This document shows positions 1 through 9,705 of a stretch of DNA of 64,000 nucleotides, in pieces. The notes under the pieces are model-generated. The model ran no database searches. It worked only from the letters and a program-made list of their open reading frames with translations, and was not told the origin of the DNA. Position 1 is the first letter of the stretch, and each line of letters opens with the position of its first letter. The translations under genes were made by a program, and so were the position numbers. The DNA comes from Prorocentrum cordatum (lineage: Eukaryota; Sar; Dinophyceae; Prorocentrales; Prorocentraceae): positions 137,501 through 201,500 of the forward strand of contig CAUYUJ010020693.1 of the NCBI GenBank assembly GCA_963575745.1, given 5' to 3'.

Positions 1-72
1 GAGAGCAGCCCCCTCAAAGCTGACAGTAGCTCTGCGCGCCTCCAGTCATCTGTTCGAGCGAGTCAAAGGAGC

Positions 73-525
73 GTGGAGATGCAGCGAGTGCAAGGTTGTG
101 GTGCCAGCGTCTCGCTTCATCATGGCTGCCAATACCCAGTGCCGTGGGCTCCCTGTCTGTGCTGTTGGGGCGGGAGGCGTTGGGTTGGCGGCCGGGCAGG
201 AAGTGCATCCAACCCACACAGTCCAGCCGTGGGAGCGGTTCCTCATGAGTTTTGCACCATCTGTGGCAAGTACGCCACGGTGGACGGTCGCCATTTGGCG
301 ACCAAGTGTGCGGACATCTCCCGAACGGGCCGAGAGAGTTTAAGTCGCATCGAGGAGGGCAAGTACCCCCGCAGAGAAGGGGTGCCGAATGCCCTGCAAG
401 CTGCCCTCGATGCGCGTGACCTCGGAAGCCTGGCGAGGGCGTACGAAGAGGGCTGCTGTGCCACAGGGTGGGGACGGAGGACCGTCCGTCGCTGCTGGGT
501 AGTTGGCCCTCCTGCGGAGGGCTAA
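73..525 (+). pseudogene. Probable C-terminal fragment of a LINE ORF2
   Basis: Open frame of 150 codons. Its second half holds a zinc-knuckle-like Cys/His cluster, CTICG followed by H and C (C-x2-C-x9-H-x4-C, about bases 253-309), then a basic/acidic segment ending in a GKYP-type motif. Clusters of this kind close many dinoflagellate non-LTR ORF2 proteins, just before the stop. The first ~50 residues (Gly/Trp/Cys-rich) do not look like coding sequence, so the ATG at 73 is probably not a real start. No reverse transcriptase precedes it because the window begins here. Assignment rests on the motif and my memory of the family, so it is tentative. It could instead be a small unrelated zinc protein. 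Confidence 0.4.
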
Positions 526-670
526 CTGGCCAGTAGCGGTTGCGGAGGTGTGGCGGTGAGGCGGGGTTCTGCCTGCCTTGCACCAACGTGTTTCCGTTTG
601 GGGTTCTGCCTTCCTCTCCCTCTCTTCCCTCCTCCCCCACGTCCCTGTGCTTGGTCAAGTGGTCCAAATG

Positions 671-992
671 GTCCTCCTCCTCCTCCTCCTTTTCCTCCTT
701 CTCCTCCTCCTCCTCCCCTGCTCATCCTGCTCCCGCCACCTCCTTCTTTTCTTGTTCCTCCTCCTCTTCCTCCTCCGCCTCCTCCTCCTCCAACGCACTC
801 TGCCTGCTCCTCTTCCTCCTCCTCCTCCGCCTCTTCCTCCTCCTCCTCCACTTCCCTGCTTATCCTGCTCGTTCCTCCTCTTCTTCCTCCTCCTCCTGTT
901 CATCCTGCTTGCTCCTCACTCCTCTTCCTCCTACTCCTCCTCCTTCTCCTCCTCCTCATCCTCCTCTTCCTCCTGATCCTCCTTTCCTTTTC
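671..992. repeat. TCC/CTT polypyrimidine microsatellite
   Basis: Almost pure pyrimidine on the plus strand, mainly TCC with CTT and TCCTGCT interruptions. The Ser/Leu/Pro-rich (plus) and Arg/Glu/Gly-rich (minus) open frames here are artefacts of the repeat. Confidence 0.9.
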
Positions 993-1107
993 CTTACACA
1001 CAACTTCTCCCTGTCGCACCTCGAGGCCACTTGTTAGTGCTGGCTGGGCGTTTCGCTTGAGCTTTCTACACCATGTATTACCCTTGAGCTCCAACATTGC
1101 AACAGTT

Positions 1108-1250
1108 TTACAGGTGGAGGGCGGGTCGTTTTCAAAATGTGTCTCTGGCCCTAGCGCCGCGCACATTCGTGTTTTTTGTTGTGTGTGCTTGTTTCACGGA
1201 TCCAGGGCGGATGATTTTTAAAAAGTGGTTCTCGCCTCAGCGCCGCGATT
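1108..1250 (+). repeat. Dispersed ~85-bp repeat, locus 1 (2 copies)
   Basis: Two degenerate copies of a unit with the order GGAGGGCGG, GTTTTCAAAATGTG, CTCTCGCC, AGCGCCGCGCACATTCGT. The same unit recurs at 2,190-2,405, 26,190-26,330, 28,440-28,905 and 45,466-45,650, the last two on the opposite strand. Ends are not sharply defined. Confidence 0.7.
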
Positions 1251-1379
1251 TTTTCCCGGAAAGGGCGCAGGGTTCTCTTGTAGTTGGTAAACCTGTCCCC
1301 GGTGCTTCAACTGGGGTGGGCCAGCGGATTCTTTCCCTGATAAATATCGAGGTCGAGGTGGGCCGGCAGATTAAAATTT

Positions 1380-1523
1380 GAGGATGTCTCAGGCGAAACG
1401 CTTGTTTTTGAAATCCCGATCGATAAATCACAGGGTGCGGGCCACTCTTTCGTGTGTTGAGGATGTCTCGAGCGAAATGCTTGCTCCGCAGAGTTACCGA
1501 GGATGTCTCGAGCGAATCGCTTG
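1380..1523 (+). repeat. GAGGATGTCTC repeats (3 copies)
   Basis: GAGGATGTCTC followed by (A/G)(A/G)GCGAA and CTTG occurs at about 1,380, 1,459 and 1,499, and again at 3,421 and 3,485. Upstream of both clusters lies TTCCCGGAAAGGGCGC (about 1,255 and 3,380), so 1,250-1,520 and 3,376-3,515 are two diverged copies of a larger segment. Confidence 0.65.
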
Positions 1524-1689
1524 TTTTGTAGAACTTGAGGGATCTGGGCGCCCCAGAGATTTGCCTTCTCCAGGTGCACGAACACATTTGTTTTTACGTA
1601 TGTGCTTGTAGATTTGCCCTCTCCAGGTGCACGAATCCATGTGCTTTTACGTATGTGCGTATAGATTTGATTTAGATTTGCCTTCTCCA

Positions 1690-1970
1690 GGTGCACGACC
1701 ACACCCCGGCACGACCACACCCCAGCACGACCCCACCCCAGCACGACCCCACCCCAGCAAGACCACACCCCAGCACGACCACACCCCAGCACGACCTCAC
1801 CACAGCACGACCACACCCCAGCACGACCACGCCCCAGCACGACCACGCCCCAGCACGACCACGCCCCAGCACGACCACCCCCCAGCACGACTACCCCCCC
1901 AGCACGACCACCCCCCACGCACGCACGACCACACCCCAGCACGACCACTCCCCAGCACGACCACACCGCG
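1690..1970 (+). repeat. 16-bp minisatellite (GCACGACCACACCCCA)
   Basis: About 17 head-to-tail copies of a 16-base unit, GCACGACCACACCCCA with A/C/G substitutions. It creates overlapping long open frames on both strands that carry no gene signal. Confidence 0.9.
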
Positions 1971-1984
1971 TTGGTTGAGTGGTT

Positions 1985-2115
1985 GCCTGTCGTCGTGGAA
2001 TGTTTTGTGGGGTGTCTCGTGGACTGTTTCGCGGGGTGTCTTGTGGAATGTTTCCAGGAAAACGTTGAAAACGGTCGCCCGTGTCTCGTGGAATGTTTCG
2101 CGGGGTGTCTCGTGG
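1985..2115 (+). repeat. Short minisatellite (TGTCTCGTGGAATGTTTCGCGG)
   Basis: Degenerate ~20-22 base units alternating GTGTCTCGTGG and AATGTTTCGCGGG, about six copies, with one interruption around 2,050-2,080. Confidence 0.6.
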
Positions 2116-2116
2116 A

Positions 2117-2205
2117 AGTGCCCGTCGCCCAATACGGTGTCGTGAAAACGTTTCCATGCATGCGGTTCTACATACTTTCCGGGTTCGTGGGTCCATCATG
2201 TTTAA
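2117..2205 (+). repeat. Segmental duplicate, copy 1
   Basis: Begins CCCGTCGCCCAAT and ends near CCGGGTTCGTGGGTCCATCATG. It matches 4,265-4,350 with scattered substitutions in the same orientation. Confidence 0.7.
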
Positions 2206-2405
2206 ATGTGGTTCTCGCCTCAGCGCCGCGTACATGTCTTTAAACATGCGCAAGGATTTCACGCATTGAGGGGAACCCGTATTCAAGATGTGGCTCTCGC
2301 TTTAGCACCGCGCCCATTCGTTTTAAACATTGCCAGAGCTTCACGGATTGAGGGCGGCTCAGTTTCAATATGCGGTTTCCGCCTCATCGCCGCGCACATT
2401 CGTTA
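2188..2405 (+). repeat. Dispersed ~85-bp repeat, locus 2 (3 copies)
   Basis: Three tandem degenerate copies of the unit described at 1,108, each carrying a version of AGCGCCGCGCACATTCGT (about 2,220, 2,305 and 2,385). Confidence 0.7.
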
Positions 2406-3072
2406 ATCACATGTGCAATAGCTTCAATGGTTCCCATGGTCAAATTACAAGAAATCATGTGTTTGAAGGGTTCTGGGTTATGAGGATGCAACAGTTACGT
2501 TGGCTCGCGGTGTTGAAGTCCTAAGAATGGCTTTCTGGCACGACTTAGGATCGTCAAGGCGCAACTGTCAGGTTGATCCATGGCGTTGGAATCCCGAGAA
2601 CAATAGTTTGGCACGCTTGAGGGCCTTCAAGCGGTTGCCTTCCAACGAGGCAGTTCCCTCAATGGAAATGATACGTTGTAGGGGCCTATGAAGAGGGAAC
2701 TTCGAAGAAGGGTCTATTCCAACATCGTTGATGACTCTTGGGTTTGCACTGGTCCTCCTCTTCCACTTCCCGCCTCCTCATCCTACCGCCCACTCCTCAG
2801 CCCTCCTCCCCCCTTCCCCCCCTCTCTTCCTCCCTCTCCTTCCTTCCTGCTCCCCCTCCTCTATCATGTCCTCCTTTTTCCCTTCGCGTCGCTGCGTTCG
2901 CTCGTCTGTCGTCGCTGTGGCCGTTGCCCTTAGACCGCGGGCGCCCACAAGGCAGCGTTTGCCCCCTGGTGGCCGTGGCATCGTTCGGACGTGTGCATTT
3001 CCTGTTCGGCGAAGACCATCGAGGAGCATCGTGGCTCATCGTGCGGGAAAAGAAACCACGAAACCGAGCAAC

Positions 3073-3106
3073 GCACGGGGAATGGACGTCCGAGCGATGG
3101 CGAGCC
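3073..3106 (+). repeat. 34-bp dispersed repeat, copy 1
   Basis: GCACGGGGAATGGACG followed by TCCGAGCGATGGCGAG. An apparently identical segment lies at 8,829-8,862, with looser similarity on both sides. Confidence 0.75.
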
Positions 3107-3230
3107 CCTCGTAGCGTTCGAGGAAGAAGCATCTACATGAAACACAAATGCTCGACGGTCTGCGCGGATTTCGTGGATCTGCGATGGAGCCCCCTGGCGG
3201 CGCCTCGGGCATAAACGGACACTGTCGACG

Positions 3231-3336
3231 GTCAGCGCGGATTCCTTGGGTCTGCGCTGGAGCTCCTTGGCGCTCCGCGCGCCAGGGACGGGGAAGTCCA
3301 GCGCAGATCCAAGAGCTCCGCGCGGATCGCCGAGAA
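3231..3336. mobile_element. Foldback (MITE-like) element FB, copy 1
   Basis: Imperfect inverted repeat. The left arm GCGCGGATTCCTTGGGTC continues with TGCGCTGGAG. The right arm reads TCCAGCGCAGATCCAAGAGC and then TCCGCGCGGAT. Between them lies the family core GCGCTCCGCGCGCCAGGG. A left-arm-like partial copy sits just upstream (3,148-3,212). Other copies are at 9,580-9,705, 32,988-33,095 and 47,110-47,295. No transposase frame is present, so it would be non-autonomous. Confidence 0.6.
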
Positions 3337-3510
3337 ACCCTCGATGTGTACGCAGAAATTATGTGTTCATGCCGCTTTTCCCGGAAAGGGCGCCGGCCCA
3401 GGGTGGGGAGCCAGAATTCAGAGGATGTCTCAGGCGAAATGCTTGTTTTCACGTCCCGCGCGCAGGAACTTTTGGGGTTTTGACAGGATGTCTCGAGCGA
3501 AACCCCCAGC

Positions 3511-4263
3511 ACGTTCCGTAGCGCGTCCCCTTGGCAGGTCCCGCGGTGCGTCCCCATGGCGCGTCCCCTGGCACGTCGCCTGGCGCGTCCCTTGGGACGT
3601 TCCGCGGGGCGTCCTCCTGGCATGTCCCCTCTGTCGATTAGTTCTGGGGCAGCTACTATGTGTTCAGGCAGCTCGAGCTTAAGATCCAGATCAGTTCGGT
3701 CATGACTCGGATGCAAAGAGGACTCGATCCACAACGTTATTTAGAGCACAATCGCGGCATGGCACATCGCAGTTCAGCACGCTCAGCACAGCGCAGCCGT
3801 CGGCACGGTACATCAAGATCGATACATTCAGCATTGCATTTTGGCACGTTCCTTGGCGCGTTCCTTGGCGAGTCCACCTGGCACGTCGCGCGGCGCGTCC
3901 CCTGGCACCTCCCGCGGCACGTCTATTGGCACGTGCCGTAGCGCGTCCCTTTGGCACGTCCCGCGGTGCGTGCCCATGGCACGTCCCCTGGCACGTCGCC
4001 TGGCGCGTCCCTTGGGATGTTCCGCGGGGCGTCCTCCTGGCATGTCCCCTCTGTCGATTAGTTCTGGGGCAGCTACTATGTGTTCAGGCAGCTCGAGCTT
4101 AAGATCCAGATCAGTTCGGTCAGGACTCGGATGCCAGGGAGGACTCGATCCACAACGCTATATAGAGCACAATCGCGGCATGGAACATCGCAGTTCAGCA
4201 CGGTGCAGCACAGCAAAGCCCCTGGCACAGTACATCAAGATCGATACATTCAGCATTGCATTT
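3511..4263 (+). repeat. 420-bp tandem duplication
   Basis: Bases 3,511-3,842 recur at 3,931-4,263 with a constant 420-421 base offset. The stretch from TCCGCGGGGCGTCCTCCTGG through the CTACTATG at 3,660 is identical in both copies. Each unit starts with a CG-rich block of short GGCACGTCCC-type repeats and ends with a less repetitive ~230-base segment. No coding signal. Confidence 0.85.
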
Positions 4264-4264
4264 G

Positions 4265-4350
4265 CCCGTCGCCCAATCAAGTGTCTTTGAAACGTTGCCA
4301 TGCCTTACATTTCTATATTCCTTTCCGGGTCCGTGGGTCGATCATGTTTG
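4265..4350 (+). repeat. Segmental duplicate, copy 2
   Basis: Diverged copy of 2,117-2,205. It directly follows the second 420-bp unit. Confidence 0.7.
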
Positions 4351-5040
4351 CGCAGTTGTGAAGTGATAACAGAGCGGGTACGGAAAGGATGGGGATGAAG
4401 GCCGACAGCAGTTCCTTTCCATGTGACCAGGGCTCGCTGTCGACGTCGCCGCGGGTGCCGTCCACGTGAGACACAGTGTGGCTTGCTCAACCGCGGCCGC
4501 TGCCGTGCACGGCGATTGCACAGTCAGTACGACTGGCAGGTCGACCCGGTCAGACCGAGGGCGCCCTCGTGCCTTGCGTGTTCGCTTCCCGCGCCCGCCG
4601 TGCTCCTGGCGGCGGGGTCTCGCGTGTCCGCTCGCCTGCCTTGTCCCATCAGGGTCGACTGTGGGGTGAGCTTGCCCGTTCTTCTGAGCGGTCGGGCTGC
4701 CCCGCCGAAGTTTCGCCCACCTCCCGCCCGTGGGCGCCTCGTGGGCACTGCACGGGCGCCCCGTGGGCTCTCGGTCTCGGCCTCTCGGGCCGCGTCCGCG
4801 GGGGTCTCTCGCCACACCCGGCCGCCCGAGACCGGGGTTTGCCGCCCAGGGAGTGTGCTTCCCCCTCCCCCCTCCCCTCCCCTCGCGGCCAGCAAATTAT
4901 GCTACTTTGGCGGCTGTCGGCCAATGGGGTGCTCACGTAATCCTCGGACTCGTGGTTTACGTTCCGCATTGACCCGCCGCCTCCGATGTCAGCTTGGATC
5001 CGCATCTGGGTTTGCCGTGCAGGCACTGATGAGACGAGCA
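4351..5040. other. GC-rich stretch, no gene recognised
   Basis: Long overlapping open frames exist in several phases, as expected at this GC content. None shows a recognisable domain or motif. Confidence 0.5.
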
Positions 5041-5599
5041 CATGACCTCGTCGTCCTTCTCCTCTTGCTCATCCCCTCTTTCCCCCTCTCATCCTCATCA
5101 TCATGGGCTTCATCCTCATGCTCAGCCTCGGCCTCATCGGCGTCCTCATCTCATCCTCGGCCTTGTCACCTCGCCCTGCTCTGCTGCCCCTCCCCGTTCC
5201 CTCCCTCCCCCTTGCATCTCCTCGCCTCGTCCTTCTGTTTCGTGCCATTCCCAATCCCACCCACCGAGGAGCAAGACGAGGAGGGCGAGGACGACCTCCA
5301 TCCCTCCCTCCCTCTTGCCGTCCCTCGCCTCCCTGATCCGCTTTGTGTGATTCCCCCCCCCCCCTTCCCCGCCGAGGAACAAGACGAGGAGGGCGAGGAC
5401 CAGGGGGACAGCGAGGCCGAAGAGGGCCAGGAGCAGGAGGCTGCGCTCGCGGCGCCGGAGGATGCTGCCGCGCAGCCCGCTGCCGCTCCCGTGGGCGCCC
5501 CGGCCGAGCAGGCAGCCGCGCCCGAGGGCCAGGACGGGGGCCCGGACAGCGGCCCAGAGAGATCCCACGCACGGAACAAAAGTCAAGACGGAGGTGTGG

Positions 5600-6020
5600 C
5601 GCCGGCTTCGGCCTCTGGAGGCCTTCGCCGGGCCCCCGGGCCGTCAAACAACGATTCAGCGGAGGTCTGTCGCTGGTTTCGGCCTCTGGATGCCCTCGCC
5701 GGGCCCCATGGGGCGCCAAAAGAGGATTCAGGATAAGAAGCCGGTCCCAGGGAATGGGTCGAGTTTTCTGGGGCCAGGACGACGAAGCCGACGTCAGAGA
5801 TCCGAGTCATATCAGGGCTGGGGGCAGCCAGGGGTAGCCACAGATTCGCGCCTCGGGGGCCCAGACCAGAGTTACCCCAGACAGCAGTTATCCCGGATAA
5901 CTCGGGCGTCCAACCATCCCGAATCATCAGGGTTGGGGGGCAGTCAGGGATAACTACAGATTCGCGCCTCGGAGGCCCAAACTGGAGGTACCACGTAGCG
6001 CAGCTATCCCGCATGATTCG
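5600..6020 (+). repeat. Tandem duplications (66 bp and 116 bp) within the repeat-ORF region
   Basis: TTCGGCCTCTGGA followed by a CTCGCCGGGCCCC-like string appears at about 5,609 and 5,677. Downstream, 5,793-5,908 and about 5,909-6,024 form a second pair with a 116-base offset (shared ACAGATTCGCGCCTCGG at 5,840 and 5,956). The block interrupts the acidic repeat frame that runs on both sides. Confidence 0.7.
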
Positions 6021-7533
6021 GGCGTCCAAGGACGAGGATGAGGACGAGAATGATGGCCAGGACGAGGAAGGCCTTAACGAACAGCCAGCAGCGCCCCAGG
6101 CGCCGGTTGATGCTGTTGCGCAGCCAGCTGCCGAGCCAGCAGGAGCCACCGCTGCGCAGGCAGCCGCGCCCGAGGGCCAGGAAGAGGATGGCCTGGACGA
6201 CGGAGAGGACGAAGAGGAGGACGAGGAGGAGGAGGAGGAGGAGGAGGAGGAGGAGGAGGAGGAGGAGGAGGAGCAGGCAGCGCCCCTCCAGCCGGTAGCT
6301 GCTGCCGCGCAGCCATCCGCTGATCCAGCAGGCGCCCCCGCCGTGCAAGCAGGTGCACCAGAGAGCCAAGACGAGGAGGGCCAGGGCGACGATGAGGGGG
6401 AGGAGGACGAGGAGCAGAAGGAGGATATGGCAGCGCCTATGGATCAAATTAACACTGCTGCGCAGCCAGCAGCCGCCGTGCCGGCAGGAGTCGCCGCCGT
6501 GCAGCCGGTCGCGTCCGAGGGCCAGGACGACGAGGTGGACGAGGACGAGGACGAGAATGAAGGCCAGGACGAGGAAGGCCTTAACGAACAGCCAGCAGCG
6601 CCCCAGGCGCCGGTTGATGCTGTTGCGCAGCCAGCTGCCGAGCCAGCAGGAGCCACCGCTGCGCAGGCAGCCGCGCCCGAGGGCCAGGAAGAGGATGGCC
6701 CGGACGACGGGGAGGACGAAGAGGAGGACGAGGGCGAGGAGGAGGAGGAGGAGGAGGAGGAGGAGGAGCAGGCACCGCCCCTGGAGCCGGTAGCTGCTGC
6801 CGCGCAGCCATCCGCTGATCCAGCAGGCACCCCCGCCGTGCAAGCAGCTGCGCCAGCAGACGCCACTGGCGTGCAGGCAGCTGCGCCCGAAGGTCAAGAA
6901 GGGGTTGGCCCAGACGACGGTGCGGACGAGGAGGAGGAGGAGGAGGAGGAGGAGGAGGAGGAGGAGGAGGAGAAGGAGGGCGAAGAGGAGAAGCAGGAGC
7001 CCGCAGCGCCCCAAGCGCCAGTCGACGTCGCCGCGCAGCCAGCCGCGGGGCCAGCAGGCGCCCCCGGCGAGCAGGCGGCCGCGCCCGAGGGCCAGGACGA
7101 GGAGGGCCCGGACGACGGGCCAGGCGATGGGGAGCCAGCAGCGCCCTCGGCGCCGGTGGATGCTGCCGGGCAGCCTCTCTCCCCCGCCGTGCAGGCGGCC
7201 GCGCCCGAGGGCCAGGACGAGGAGGGCCAGGGCGACGAGGCGGACGGGGAGGAGGACGAGGAGGCGAAGGAGGAGCCGGCAGCGCCTCTGGAACCGGTCG
7301 GTGCTGCTGCGCAGCAAGCCACCGAGCCGGCCGGAGTCGGCGCCGTGCATGCAGCCGCCGCCGAGCCAGCCGGAGTCGCCGCCGTGCAAGCAGTCGCCGC
7401 CGAGCCAGCTGCGCCCGTGGCTCCGGTCGACGTTGCCTCGCAGCCAGCGGAGCCAGCAGGAGCCACCGCCGTGCAGGCAGCTGCTGGCGACGGCCAGGCC
7501 GACGAGGGCGAGGCGCGTCGCGGTTTCCTTTGA
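6013..7533 (+). CDS. Acidic/Ala-Pro modular repeat ORF, coding status uncertain
   Basis: A 506-codon open frame starting at an ATG inside a duplicated segment. It alternates acidic runs (poly-Glu up to about 20 residues) with Ala/Pro/Gln-rich modules of the type QPAAPQAPVDAVAQP, AGATAAQ and AAPEGQ, repeated about seven to eight times. The same module, in the same reading frame, also appears upstream at 5,380-5,560, separated by the tandem duplications. No globular domain, signal peptide or membrane segment is visible. The minus strand is also open over most of the length (6,004-7,389), so openness alone proves nothing. The modules keep amino-acid phase through changes in GAG-run length, which mildly favours a real or former low-complexity protein. 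Function unknown. Confidence 0.3.
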   Translation: MIRASKDEDEDENDGQDEEGLNEQPAAPQAPVDAVAQPAAEPAGATAAQAAAPEGQEEDGLDDGEDEEEDEEEEEEEEEEEEEEEEEQAAPLQPVAAAAQPSADPAGAPAVQAGAPESQDEEGQGDDEGEEDEEQKEDMAAPMDQINTAAQPAAAVPAGVAAVQPVASEGQDDEVDEDEDENEGQDEEGLNEQPAAPQAPVDAVAQPAAEPAGATAAQAAAPEGQEEDGPDDGEDEEEDEGEEEEEEEEEEEQAPPLEPVAAAAQPSADPAGTPAVQAAAPADATGVQAAAPEGQEGVGPDDGADEEEEEEEEEEEEEEEKEGEEEKQEPAAPQAPVDVAAQPAAGPAGAPGEQAAAPEGQDEEGPDDGPGDGEPAAPSAPVDAAGQPLSPAVQAAAPEGQDEEGQGDEADGEEDEEAKEEPAAPLEPVGAAAQQATEPAGVGAVHAAAAEPAGVAAVQAVAAEPAAPVAPVDVASQPAEPAGATAVQAAAGDGQADEGEARRGFL

Positions 7534-7555
7534 ACAGGGTATGATCGGGTACAGC

Positions 7556-7722
7556 CAGGAGCCCCTAAATTGGCCAGAAACACTGAGCCAGGTTTGCCGT
7601 AGCTGGTGTTTTTTTTTCGGGTGACGGCATTTCCGTTTGGTGGAGATGGCGGGGGGGGCGTCCCCCAGTACACATCATTAAACCAGGTCCCTTTAAACCC
7701 AGTTTTGCCAACGCCCGATATG
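7556..7722 (+). repeat. 165-bp dispersed repeat, copy 1
   Basis: From AGCCCCTAAATTGGCCAGAA to TTTTGCCAACGCCCGA. It matches 8,967-9,135 in the same orientation, including the central GGTGTTTTT, GGGTGACGGCA and GGGGGCGTCCCCC blocks. AAACCAGGTC occurs in its right half. Confidence 0.8.
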
Positions 7723-7729
7723 AGGAACT

Positions 7730-8828
7730 TTCTGGAGTCCTCGCGCGGCACGCAACACTTGTACGATCCATTCTACGTGTCCGCCCCGTGAGGTGTGCGT
7801 GTGTGAGGGGGAGGGGGGGGGCGGCGTTCGCGCGGCGATGGTCCAGCGCAGCTGCGAGGGGGAATCCGACGTAAATTGGGTCTCGAGTTGCCGTGCGAGA
7901 CCTCTGGGTGCTTCCTCACAAGAATCAGTTGGACGTCAGCCTGGCAGCCGCCTCCCACCACTTGCCTGGAATCGAAAACCCATATCGCCACGGACAAACG
8001 GTCCCCCAGCAGACTCGTCCTGTAAGAATGCGTTGCGAATGGAGCCCATGACCAATGGCTTCCCTGTCCTCGAGACGCTTTTCCGCTCTGGGCAGGACGA
8101 AAATGGCTCGGCCTATCACCTTTTGTCTCCAGGGTGAGTCTCTCCATCCTTGGATACTTCGTTTTTTGTGGATATGCGCATGTGTGCATGTGGGTGCTCG
8201 CGCGTGCGTACGTAATTATGGACGTGTGAGTGCGAGTGCATGCGCATCAGATGTGTTGCTCTTCTTCGCTTGCTCCACATCACGTTCACGTCTTTATTAA
8301 GCTGGACAAGGTAATTAACCATGAGTAATAAAGAACTCGATGGGACACCACAGGAGTGTTTGTTTCAAACATGGGCGATAGCGGGCTTTACCAGGGGGGA
8401 GGGGGGGGGCAGGGGGCCGGTAGCGTCATGTTTCGCGGTGGTGCCGTCTAGTAATCTTTAGGTCGGGAGTTTGCAGCGGGGGTCAGTGTAAGCAGGGGTC
8501 AGCCAGAGCGCCAGTCCTTGCAGGATCCTGAAGAGCCAGGGGTGCATCGATCCAGGCTTGAGCGCAGCATCCTGCAGGATCTGGCAGGATCCCTGCAGAG
8601 CCTGACGGACACGGCCTCGAACTGACCGGGGTCAGCAGACCCCCCACCGGGACGAGCCCAAGGCCCACTCGGAGGTCGGCACGAAGCGTGATGTTGCCTT
8701 TGGGGGGGGGCGGGAGGGGGGCGGCCGGGGCCGGTATCGGCCGCTGCCGCGACTTTGCCGCTGCCGCGTCTCTTCCCTTCCTCGCGGCGAGGACAAGCAA
8801 AAACAGAGCACGCACGAAGTTCAGAAGT
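7730..8828. other. No gene recognised
   Basis: Contains G-runs (about 7,806-7,820, 8,394-8,412 and 8,702-8,720), an AT-richer stretch near 8,280-8,345 and a CAGGATCCTG-type inverted motif near 8,520-8,600. No frame resembles a known protein. Confidence 0.5.
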
Positions 8829-8862
8829 GCACGGGGAATGGACGTCCGAGCGATGGCGAGGC
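8829..8862 (+). repeat. 34-bp dispersed repeat, copy 2
   Basis: Matches 3,073-3,106 (GGGGAATGGACGTCCGAGCG). Confidence 0.75.
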
Positions 8863-8966
8863 GAGAAATCATGTGGAAGTGTCCCACTCCTCAGGAGAGG
8901 TCGACGTGAAAAGACCAAGCTCGGATGTAGCCAAGACCCCAGGTAATGGGACCCGGTCAGTAGTAG

Positions 8967-9135
8967 GGCCCCAGAGCCCCTAAATGGGCCAGAATGACTA
9001 AACCAGGTCTGCCGTAATTGGTGTTTTTTAGGGTGACGGCAGTTCCGGTCAGAGGAACGGGGCGGGGGAGGGGGCGTCCCCCCAGTACACTTCACTAAAC
9101 CAGGTCCCACTAAACCCAGTTCTGCCAACGCCCGA
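8967..9135 (+). repeat. 165-bp dispersed repeat, copy 2
   Basis: Second copy of the element at 7,556. The internal homopolymers differ in length (T6 here, T9 in copy 1). Confidence 0.8.
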
Positions 9136-9298
9136 CAAACACAGCGTCAGCATGGCAGATCGCAGCAGGGCCCAGGGCAGAGGCCACACAGGACGTCCTG
9201 CCGCCTGCGGCCAGTGCCGTCATCGTGCCAGCGCAGCTTGCTGTGCAGCGGTCCCGCGGGCGCCGCATGGAGGGTTTCTCCGAATGGCTTAGGCGACC

Positions 9299-9467
9299 CG
9301 TCCTCCTCCTCCTCTTCCTCCTCCTCTCCCTCCTCCTCGTTCTGCTCCTCCTCCTCCTCCTCCTCCTCCTCCTCCCTCCCCCTCCTCCTCCTCCCTCCTC
9401 CTCCTCCCTCCTCCCCCTCCCCCTCCTTCACCTCCTCCTCTTTCTCCTCCTCCTCATCCTCGGGTCG
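9299..9467. repeat. (TCC)n microsatellite
   Basis: TCC repeat with CTCCCTCC interruptions on the plus strand. Confidence 0.9.
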
Positions 9468-9579
9468 CCGACGGCCCAGGGGAAGCCGTGCATCCCGCGG
9501 GCGCCGCACAGAACGCTGCAACGTGTGTCACCTCTTGTCCCTAGCCTGGGTCCAAGTACCAAGCGCAGCATGAACATCC

Positions 9580-9705
9580 TTTTTCGGAGCTCTGTGCGGA
9601 TGTCTTGGAACGGCGCTGGGACCCCCCTGCGCCGGGCGAGCTCCACGCGCCAGGGAGGGGAGTCCAGCGCCGATTCAGGGAATCCCCGCGGACCTCCGAG
9701 AATTG
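9580..9705. mobile_element. Foldback element FB, copy 2
   Basis: The left terminus is TTTCGGAGCTCTGTGCGGAT followed by GTCTTGGAACGGCGCTGGGA. The right arm is GTCCAGCGCCGATTCAGGGA followed by ATCCCCGCGGACCTCCGAGA. The arms pair over about 40 bases around the core CCACGCGCCAGGGAGGGG. Confidence 0.6.

Noticed and set aside
1307-2161. 284-codon minus-strand Val/Leu/Gly frame
   Set aside because: It reads through the 16-bp minisatellite, whose unit combined with GC content keeps frames open.
6004-7389. 461-codon minus-strand Leu-rich frame opposite the acidic ORF
   Set aside because: Leu runs are the complement of GAG runs. No membrane-protein pattern beyond that, and the plus-strand modules are more protein-like.
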